Below are positions 50,462 through 56,811 of a stretch of 56,811 nt of DNA, piece by piece. The translations under genes were made by a program, and so were the position numbers. Positions within the stretch are counted from its first letter, which is position 1. Each line of letters opens with the position of its first letter. This DNA is from Chryseobacterium sp. Leaf201 (lineage in GTDB: Bacteria; Bacteroidota; Bacteroidia; Flavobacteriales; Weeksellaceae), in NCBI RefSeq assembly GCF_001421435.1, contig NZ_LMKA01000054.1, positions 1 to 56,811 of the forward strand, given 5' to 3'. Under the pieces are notes generated by a model that worked only from the letters and a program-made list of their open reading frames with translations, did no database searches and had not been told where the DNA came from.

Positions 50462-51784
50462 ATGATTTCAAAAAGTAAAAACCTTATCGCTCTTTTTACC
50501 GCTTTATTCCTGCTTCTTATAGGGATCCAGGGGTATTTCATGTATAAGACCTATCAGGTGAAAGAGCGTGAAATCTACCGTACCGTACACAAAAGACTCA
50601 CAGAATATACAGACCGCCTGGAAGATAGAGGTGCTATGAGAAAATCACCGGACGATTCCATACAGGCAATTTTAGTCCGTTTTAAAGACAGAAAAATCAC
50701 CCGGGATGAGTTCCTGGATCTTTTTGACAAGAACAGAAAGGCTACCGAAAAGGAATTCAGCAAATTTGTAGATAAACAGTTTAAAGAGGAAGGCTATCAG
50801 GTAGCGGTAAAAATTGAGTATTCATCGATTGTTTTTAACCCTACGAAAACCAACCTCATCCGTAAGCCTATCGTAATTTATGAAACGGAGAAGAAGGTTA
50901 AAAATGCCGGGATTGCCAATACAGGATCCTGGGAAACCATTTCAAAATCCACCGATGAAACTGATAAAAAAATCACCAGAAACAACAGCTTTTCAGTCAG
51001 GAGCATTACCGGATATGAAATTTTAAATATCAAAAGTGTTGTTTTCAAGGAACTGACTTTGCTTATTCTCTGCTGCATAGCCCTGCTTGCCAGTGTGCTG
51101 AGCCTTTATATTTTCACCATTAAAAATCTGATAAAGCAGCAGAAGCAGATTGAGGTTCTCCATACGATTGTTGACAATATTTCCCATGAGTTCAAGACAC
51201 CGATTGCCACTTTAAAGATCGCTTCCAAAGCCCTCAAAAAGAACATGAATCATGAAACCACGCTTCCTCTTATCGACAGGCAGATTATCCGCCTGGAAAG
51301 CCTGCTGCATCAGCTGCACCAGGAAGAGCATGAAGAACATGCAGACAGGATCCGGCCAGAGGACTGGAACTTTTTTATTCAGGATTTGGCGTTTACCTAT
51401 TCCGGAAATACCTTCAGGCTTCAAAGCAATGTTGTAAAAGAACTTTCTTTCGATAAAAACCTGATGGAAACGGTTATTAAAAACCTATGTGAAAACAGCG
51501 TGAAATACGGAGCCTCTGAAATTGATATCCATCTTACTGATCTTGAAAAAAACCTGGAAATTACCGTAGCGGATAACGGAGAAGGAATCCCTAAAAGTGA
51601 AATGAAAAGTATTTTTGAAAAATTCTACAGGATACAGGCCAATAACATCCACAACACAAAAGGCCTTGGGCTGGGACTGTATTTCGTACACAATATCATT
51701 ACAAAGTATAAAGGGAAAATTGATGTGACCAGTACCCTGAAAAAGGGAACAACTTTTAAAATAAACCTTCCGTATGAAAACTAA
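50462..51784 (+). CDS. Sensor histidine kinase (OmpR-pair type)
   Basis: The 440-aa kinase has two transmembrane helices (NLIALFTALFLLLIGIQGYF and ELTLLILCCIALLASVLSLYIF) flanking a ~170-residue periplasmic sensor of unknown fold. The H box is NISHEFKTPIATL near residue 242, the N box ENSVKYG, G1 DNGEGIP and G2 GLGLGLYFVHNI. The stop overlaps the response regulator by 11 bp. It faces the outer-membrane barrel gene. Confidence 0.94.
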   Translation: MISKSKNLIALFTALFLLLIGIQGYFMYKTYQVKEREIYRTVHKRLTEYTDRLEDRGAMRKSPDDSIQAILVRFKDRKITRDEFLDLFDKNRKATEKEFSKFVDKQFKEEGYQVAVKIEYSSIVFNPTKTNLIRKPIVIYETEKKVKNAGIANTGSWETISKSTDETDKKITRNNSFSVRSITGYEILNIKSVVFKELTLLILCCIALLASVLSLYIFTIKNLIKQQKQIEVLHTIVDNISHEFKTPIATLKIASKALKKNMNHETTLPLIDRQIIRLESLLHQLHQEEHEEHADRIRPEDWNFFIQDLAFTYSGNTFRLQSNVVKELSFDKNLMETVIKNLCENSVKYGASEIDIHLTDLEKNLEITVADNGEGIPKSEMKSIFEKFYRIQANNIHNTKGLGLGLYFVHNIITKYKGKIDVTSTLKKGTTFKINLPYEN

Positions 51785-52460
51785 AATCTTATTGGCAGAA
51801 GATGATTCCGATTTTGGAATGATTTTAAAACAGTATATGGAACTGGAAGATTTTGAGGTAACATGGTTTCAGAATCCGGAAGATATCGTAGCCATTTTAC
51901 CTTCAGACTTTTCATTCCACATTGGTATTTTAGATATTATGATGCCGAATATTGACGGGTTTTCTTTAGCTAAAATGATTTTAAAAGAAAAACCAGGGTT
52001 CCCGCTGCTTTTCCTGACCGCTAAAAACCAGAAAATAGACCGGCTTACCGGACTGAAAATAGGAGCGGACGATTACATTTCCAAACCCTGCGATCCTGAG
52101 GAACTGATTCTGAGGATCAGGAATATCCTTAAAAGGACGCTGCCTGTACCTGCCGAAACCCTGATAAAAATCGGTGAATATACGCTTGATACCGAAAAGC
52201 TACTGCTTTCTCACCGGCAGTCTGATATAAGGCTTACCATCCGGGAACAACAGCTTTTGCTTTACCTGCTGAAAAACAACCGCAAGACTATAAAGCGGGA
52301 TGATATTTTAGACAATCTCTGGCAGACCAGCGATTATTTTACAGGCAGGAGCCTTGATGTCTTTATCAGCAGGCTGCGGAAATATTTTATCCATGATCCT
52401 GAAATAAAAATTCAGTCCCTTAGAGGAATAGGCTTTGAAATTAATTTCCCGGCCAACTAA
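51774..52460 (+). CDS. OmpR/PhoB-type response regulator
   Basis: The 228-aa protein has a receiver domain with the acidic pocket EDD and phospho-Asp near 53 in GILDIMMPNIDG, Lys in DDYISKPCDPEEL, and a C-terminal winged helix (TIREQQLLLYLLKNNRKTIKR, RSLDVFISRLRKYF, RGIGFEINF). It is partner of the overlapping kinase. The GGTTAA triplet upstream is a likely binding site. Its stop overlaps that of the convergent EEP gene by 3-4 bp (CTAA). Confidence 0.95.
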   Translation: MKTKILLAEDDSDFGMILKQYMELEDFEVTWFQNPEDIVAILPSDFSFHIGILDIMMPNIDGFSLAKMILKEKPGFPLLFLTAKNQKIDRLTGLKIGADDYISKPCDPEELILRIRNILKRTLPVPAETLIKIGEYTLDTEKLLLSHRQSDIRLTIREQQLLLYLLKNNRKTIKRDDILDNLWQTSDYFTGRSLDVFISRLRKYFIHDPEIKIQSLRGIGFEINFPAN

Positions 52461-53293
52461 TTTTTCAGGAAACTCAGTTCCGCCAGTACAGGGAAATGGT
52501 CTGAAGGATACAGCAGGTTCTCTCTCCTGTCATTGATGTGGCGGTGAGATCTGATCTTGAAACCTTTCACAAAAATATAATCGATCCGGTCTTTAGGAAC
52601 CTCATTGATATTGAATCCTGTAAATGTCCCTTTAGGCCCGTAATGCTTCGTCTCCGAATGGTAAAAAGAATCCTGAAGGTTCTGCGACATGATTTTAATC
52701 GGTTCCGAATCTTCTGTCAGGTTGAAATCCCCACTCACGGTAACCGGTAAATTTTTAGGATTGATTTTCCTGATCTTCTTTAAAATCAGTTCTGAAGATT
52801 TTACCCTTGCGATAGTGCCGATATGGTCAAAATGAAGATTCAGAGCCATGAATTCTTTCTTTGATTTTTTATCCCTGAAAACGGCATAGGTACAGATCCT
52901 GTTCAGCGCAGCATCCCATCCTCTGGAGGGTTTTTCCGGAGTTTCCGAAAGCCAGAATGTCCCTGATTTTACCGCCTGCAGCCTCTCAGTATCATAAAAT
53001 ATCGCTGAAAACTCCCCTTTTTCTTTTCCGTCATCTCTGCCGACCCCAATGTAATCATAATTTTTCAATCCGTTTTTAAGATCTTTCATCTGTCCGGGAA
53101 GTGCTTCCTGAACGCCGAAATAATCAGGATGATAATAAGTAAGCAAATCCTCGACATCCTGTTTCCTGTTCGTCCATGAATTCTCTTTATCGGAATCTAC
53201 ATTCAGCCTGATGTTGAAGCTCATTACTTTAAGATCCTGTGAAAAACCTAATGCAAAAAGCATCAGAAATACGATGGAAAATCTGAAATTCAT
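52457..53293 (-). CDS. Secreted endonuclease/exonuclease/phosphatase family hydrolase
   Basis: The 278-aa EEP-fold protein has a signal peptide ending LGFSQ. Motifs in order: MSFNIRLNVDSD, FGVQEAL (catalytic Glu), NLHFDHIG, VSGDFNLTEDSEP (Asp/Asn) and the C-terminal SDHFPVLAEL. The family includes DNases, inositol-phosphate phosphatases and sphingomyelinases; the substrate cannot be read from sequence. Length is typical for the secreted Bacteroidetes branch. Confidence 0.9.
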   Translation of the reverse strand: MNFRFSIVFLMLFALGFSQDLKVMSFNIRLNVDSDKENSWTNRKQDVEDLLTYYHPDYFGVQEALPGQMKDLKNGLKNYDYIGVGRDDGKEKGEFSAIFYDTERLQAVKSGTFWLSETPEKPSRGWDAALNRICTYAVFRDKKSKKEFMALNLHFDHIGTIARVKSSELILKKIRKINPKNLPVTVSGDFNLTEDSEPIKIMSQNLQDSFYHSETKHYGPKGTFTGFNINEVPKDRIDYIFVKGFKIRSHRHINDRRENLLYPSDHFPVLAELSFLKN

Positions 53294-53383
53294 ACGTTCT
53301 TATTTTAATTATCAAAACAGCAAAAATAAGATTTCTCCATCAGAGAACCGTTATGGATTCTATATTTATTGTTAATTAAGCCC

Positions 53384-53412
53384 AATAAAAAACTCCGGAA
53401 TATCCGGAGCTC
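53384..53412 (-). terminator. Intrinsic terminator of M1 gene
   Basis: The arms CTCCGGA and TCCGGAG (53393-53399, 53403-53409) have a 3-nt loop, followed by TTTTTT on the minus strand, 25 bp after the M1 peptidase stop. Confidence 0.85.
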
Positions 53413-53436
53413 TGTATGTATTTGAATTAAGGAAAT

Positions 53437-55635
53437 TTATTCCTTCGTAAATTTGAACTCCCGTCCTGCCTGTGTAAAAGTAATTGTTTTTTTGTCTGCG
53501 CTGAAAGTCATTGAGATTTGCGCCTGGTCAAAAGTAAACGTATTGTTTCCTGCATACTCAAGAGGGAATTCCTGCTGGCCCGTTGCCTGGCCGAAGAGCT
53601 GGCTGTTCTTTTCCTTGAATGTTATTTTTATAGGTAGGTCTTTACTGCCGTAGGTTCCCGTAAAATCTTTAACATTGATTTTCTCCACAGGTTTTGCATC
53701 TGCTGAAGACCAGCTGTTGTTCTGGGCATTCACATCAGGGATATTGGAATCCGGATCAAGCTTCACCTGCTCTATTTCTTTGGCAGAATCCACTTTAAAC
53801 GTCCATTCTGTATTTCTTTTCCATACCTCAACAGGTATCTTTACGATCTGCTGGGTCCCGTCTTTGAATTTCACCTGTACGGTGGTAGGCATCGGCAGCT
53901 GTCCGATATTTTCAACGGTAACCTGCGCTCCGTTTTTATAATCCCCGTTTACGTATTTCACATTTTTCACAGCCTGGTCTATTTTCCATTTGTTGATAAA
54001 CCAGCCTCTCCAGAACCAGTTCAGCTCTTCACCCGAAACATTTTCCATCGTGTGGAAGAAATCCCACGGCGTCGGATGCTTGAAAGCCCAGCGCTGAATG
54101 TAGGTCTTGAATGCTTTGTCAAATTTTTCAGGCCCCAGGATCGATTCCCGTAAGATACCCAGTCCCATCCCCGGTTTGTAGTAAGCCAAAATCCCGATGT
54201 TGTTTTCCTTCATGTTGTCCGGTCCTACCATAATCGGCTCAAAACTGTCATTCATCAGGAATGCTCCCATCTGGGCTATATTTTTCTTTTCGTAATATTC
54301 CCCTTTATTAAAAGCTTCTGTTGAAAGTTCATTGATAAAAGTGTTAAACCCTTCATCCATCCAGGCAAACAGTCTTTCATTGGAACCTACAATCATCGGG
54401 AACCAGTTATGCCCGAATTCGTGATCGGTAACGCCCCAGAGCTCTGCGCCTTTAGAATTCATATGGCAGAAAACGATGCCCGGATATTCCATTCCGCCTT
54501 CGTTTCCGGCAACGTTGGTAGCGGCAGGATAAGTATATTCATACCATTTAGCAGAATAATGTTCGATGGCCGCTTTTGTATATTCCGTTGATCTTCCCCA
54601 TGCTTTTTCCCCGGCACTTTCTACAGGATATGCAGAGATGGCCAGTGATTTTTTTCCGCTTGGAAGGTTAATTCTTGCCGCATCCAGCACAAAAGCCGAT
54701 GAAGATGCCCAGGCAAAATCCCTGGCCTGTGTGATTTTGAATTTCCAGATTTTCGTGCCTGCCTGCTGGTTCTTCCCTATTTCAGATTCAGAACGGATCA
54801 TTACTGTTTTATCGCTGTTCTTAGCCTGCTCCCATCTGTTATTTTCTTCTTTGGAATACACTTCTTTCGCATTAAGCAATTCTCCTGAAGCCACTACATA
54901 ATGACTCGCAGGAACCGTGATGTTTGCAGTGATATTACCATATTCCAGATAAAACTCAGATGCTCCCAGATATGGCATCGTATTCCAGCCCAATACATCA
55001 TCATATACGCACATCCTCGGGTACCACTGCGCTATGGTAAAGACCTTTCCGTTCTTCGTATCTTCTATTCCCATCCTGTCTGATCCGTATTTCGGGGAAA
55101 GGAATGAGTATTCAATTTTAATTTTTGCAACGCCTCCCTGCGCTTTCAGTTCGTTGGGCAGGTCAATCTGCATTCTTGTGTCTGTGATGGTATATTTCAC
55201 GTCTTTACCATCAAGCTTTACCGACTTGATGGTATAGCCTCCTTCAAATTCTTCTCCATGAGATCCGTTACGGCTCCCGGACATCGGAACTACCGCATTT
55301 CCTCTCGAATCTTTTTCAAACAGGTTTTGATCCAGCTGCAGCCACAGAAACCCTAATTTATCCGTACTGTTGTTGGTATAAGTAATTTCTGCCGTTCCGG
55401 TAATTTCATTTTTGGCTTCGTTAAGGCTCACATTCAGATTATAGTCTGCGGAATTCTGCCAGTACGCATATCCCGGCTGTCCGCTTGCAGATCTTGTCGG
55501 AGTCCCGGTCTGGGTATAGAAAAACGGCTTAAAAGCCTCTACATAATCATATTTGGGTGCTTCCTGAGCATAGGCCGGCTGTGAAAAGAGCATAACGGCT
55601 AGAGTGGAAACGAGGATCGGAAATTTACAATTCAT
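53437..55635 (-). CDS. M1-family metallopeptidase, large paralogue
   Basis: The 732-aa exported gluzincin has a signal peptide ending AYAQ. The zinc motif is [13 protein letters not shown] near residue 407 with the distal Glu in [12 protein letters not shown]; the substrate motif is [13 protein letters not shown]. After the helical domain is a C-terminal extension of ~100 residues ([19 protein letters not shown] ... [13 protein letters not shown]), a lipocalin-like beta domain absent from the 620-aa paralogue. It likely trims peptides in the periplasm. It is monocistronic with its own terminator. Confidence 0.92.
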   Translation of the reverse strand: MNCKFPILVSTLAVMLFSQPAYAQEAPKYDYVEAFKPFFYTQTGTPTRSASGQPGYAYWQNSADYNLNVSLNEAKNEITGTAEITYTNNSTDKLGFLWLQLDQNLFEKDSRGNAVVPMSGSRNGSHGEEFEGGYTIKSVKLDGKDVKYTITDTRMQIDLPNELKAQGGVAKIKIEYSFLSPKYGSDRMGIEDTKNGKVFTIAQWYPRMCVYDDVLGWNTMPYLGASEFYLEYGNITANITVPASHYVVASGELLNAKEVYSKEENNRWEQAKNSDKTVMIRSESEIGKNQQAGTKIWKFKITQARDFAWASSSAFVLDAARINLPSGKKSLAISAYPVESAGEKAWGRSTEYTKAAIEHYSAKWYEYTYPAATNVAGNEGGMEYPGIVFCHMNSKGAELWGVTDHEFGHNWFPMIVGSNERLFAWMDEGFNTFINELSTEAFNKGEYYEKKNIAQMGAFLMNDSFEPIMVGPDNMKENNIGILAYYKPGMGLGILRESILGPEKFDKAFKTYIQRWAFKHPTPWDFFHTMENVSGEELNWFWRGWFINKWKIDQAVKNVKYVNGDYKNGAQVTVENIGQLPMPTTVQVKFKDGTQQIVKIPVEVWKRNTEWTFKVDSAKEIEQVKLDPDSNIPDVNAQNNSWSSADAKPVEKINVKDFTGTYGSKDLPIKITFKEKNSQLFGQATGQQEFPLEYAGNNTFTFDQAQISMTFSADKKTITFTQAGREFKFTKE

Positions 55636-55814
55636 TGAATTATTATTTTGTTTGGTTAATTAGTAAAGCAAACTACCGGAATTGTTACATTCCGGCAGCT
55701 TTTACTTCTTGCAATAAGAGCGTATTTCAACTCAGTACTTAAACTTAATAAATATTAGAGCTGATTTAAATACATCATCTCCGGAAAATTATTTTGAATA
55801 ATTAATACCTGAAA

Positions 55815-56696
55815 TTAATTGGATTTCTGTGCTTTAATCATCGCTTCCAGGGCATCCCACATTTCCTGCGGAATATCCTCCAGCATATTGAATTCTCCGG
55901 CGCCCTGCAGCCATTCCCCGCCATCAATAGTTACCACTTCACCGTTAACGAAAGATGAGAAATCCGAAACAAGATATGCCGCAAGATTAGCGAGTTCCTG
56001 ATGTTCCCCCACCCGTTTAAGCGGATTTTTCTTTGCCAGGTCAAACTGGTCTTTCATATCTCCAGGCAGCAACCGGTCCCAGGCTCCTTTCGTAGGGAAA
56101 GGCCCCGGAGCAATGGCATTAAACCGGATGTTGTATTTCCCCCATTCAACAGCCAGAGACCTCGTCATGGCCAGAACCCCTGCCTTGGCACAGGCTGACG
56201 GAACTACATAAGCAGAACCGGTCCACGCATATGTTGTCACGATATTTAAAACCGTTCCCGGAGTTTTTGAGTCGATCCAGTGTTTACCGACGGAAAGTGT
56301 ACAGTTTTTAGTTCCTTTCAGCACAATATCCAGGATAGAATCAAAAGCAGAGTGGGTCAGCCGTTCCGTCGGGGAAATAAAATTCCCTGCAGCATTATTC
56401 AGAAGGATATCAATTTTCCCGAATTCTTTCAGGGCTGCTTCTTTCATGGCTTCCACCTCATCCCAGTTTTTTACATCACAGGCTACGCAAAGCACTTTTC
56501 CGCCGGTCTGCTCTTCCAGTTCCTTTGCAGTTCCCTGTAATTTTTCCAGATTTCTGGAGGTAATCACTACTTTCGCCCCTAATTCAAGGAAGTATTTGGT
56601 CATGGCTTTTCCCAAACCGCTTCCGCCTCCCGTTACGATTGCTACTTTATCTTTGAGTGCATCTTCACGCAACATCGGCTGTGTATACAGATTCAT
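55815..56696 (-). CDS. SDR oxidoreductase, 2,4-dienoyl-CoA reductase-like
   Basis: The 293-aa short-chain dehydrogenase has the cofactor motif TGGGSGLGKAM at residue ~22 and NNAAGNFISPTERL. Instead of the classical YxxxK it has TTYAWTGSAYVVPSACAKAGV, the spaced Tyr/Lys arrangement of 2,4-dienoyl-CoA reductases, followed by LAVEWGKYNIRFNAIAPGP. It should reduce unsaturated acyl-CoA with NADPH during fatty-acid oxidation. The exact substrate is inferred. The gap downstream to 55636 shows no structure. Confidence 0.9.
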   Translation of the reverse strand: MNLYTQPMLREDALKDKVAIVTGGGSGLGKAMTKYFLELGAKVVITSRNLEKLQGTAKELEEQTGGKVLCVACDVKNWDEVEAMKEAALKEFGKIDILLNNAAGNFISPTERLTHSAFDSILDIVLKGTKNCTLSVGKHWIDSKTPGTVLNIVTTYAWTGSAYVVPSACAKAGVLAMTRSLAVEWGKYNIRFNAIAPGPFPTKGAWDRLLPGDMKDQFDLAKKNPLKRVGEHQELANLAAYLVSDFSSFVNGEVVTIDGGEWLQGAGEFNMLEDIPQEMWDALEAMIKAQKSN

Positions 56697-56790
56697 ATTT
56701 TTATTGTTTGAGTAAATTTAAGATTTTAAGTGGTTCGGCAAGCTATAAATAATATGCGGACAATAATAAGCATTGCATGTTTTTAGTTTC

Positions 56791-56811
56791 GGCGGCGGCA
56801 AGGCCGCCGCC
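56791..56811. repeat. GC-rich hairpin cut by the window end
   Basis: The arms GGCGGCGGC and GCCGCCGCC with an AAG loop form a perfect 9-bp stem of only G and C in an AT-rich region. The palindrome may extend past the window edge, so its role cannot be judged. Confidence 0.8.

Noticed and set aside
52457..52460. Overlapping stop codons as a frameshift or assembly artefact
   Set aside because: The convergent CTAA overlap gives normal C-termini for both the response regulator and the EEP hydrolase, so it is just close gene packing.

Overview
The window reads as chromosomal DNA of a flavobacterium, most likely Chryseobacterium or a close Weeksellaceae relative. The signs are AT-rich intergenic DNA, type IX secretion (T9SS) C-terminal sorting domains, many Bacteroidetes-type lipoproteins, almost no Shine-Dalgarno sequences, promoter-like TAnnTTTG boxes and flavobacterial protein families (DUF4241, SMUG2, OMP barrel with CarboxypepD-like plug, HTH_34 regulators). 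The genus is an inference from protein style; there is no rRNA gene to confirm it.

Layout. 1-9.3 kb: tRNA-Met, a TlpA-like thioredoxin, a T9SS-exported protein coupled to a tiny Gly-rich membrane protein, then housekeeping genes (clpX, HIT, greA, dtd, FKBP isomerase) and lipoproteins. 9.3-14 kb: a tight minus-strand membrane-protein operon with a Coq4-like protein between two paralogous small membrane proteins, and a metallophosphoesterase broken by one in-frame amber codon. 14-21 kb: a crotonase, two tandem phage-tail-collar (microcystin-dependent-protein-like) genes followed by a T9SS protein, an XRE regulator, a SMUG2 DNA glycosylase and two immunity-like proteins (DUF4241, SUKH).

21-37 kb: a complete minus-strand phenylacetate (paa) catabolic cluster in the order paaK-E-A-B-C-D-G-H-x-I-4HB-J-Y-RAYT-esterase-x-Z, with a TetR regulator upstream and a probable operator over the paaK start. 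PaaK makes phenylacetyl-CoA, PaaABC(D)E epoxidises it, PaaG isomerises it to the oxepin, PaaZ opens and oxidises the ring, and PaaJ, PaaH and an enoyl-CoA hydratase finish the beta-oxidation. PaaI and PaaY are salvage thioesterases. No paaF is in the cluster. PaaZ carries an extra C-terminal DinB/DUF1569-like domain. Nearly every gap of more than about 45 bp in this operon is filled by dyad-forming repeats of a few sequence families, including a REP pair around a RAYT transposase. This is the most unusual structural feature of the window.

37-57 kb: clpB, an M43 metalloprotease lipoprotein, a signal-less subtilisin with a separate I9-like mini-protein, a NarL-type two-component operon with a multi-TM partner, an M1 peptidase, an outer-membrane barrel divergent from an OmpR-type two-component system (three GGTTAA direct repeats at 11-bp pitch between them), an EEP-family hydrolase, a second M1 peptidase and a DECR-like SDR. 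The window ends in half of a GC-rich hairpin. I found no CRISPR array, rRNA or prophage.
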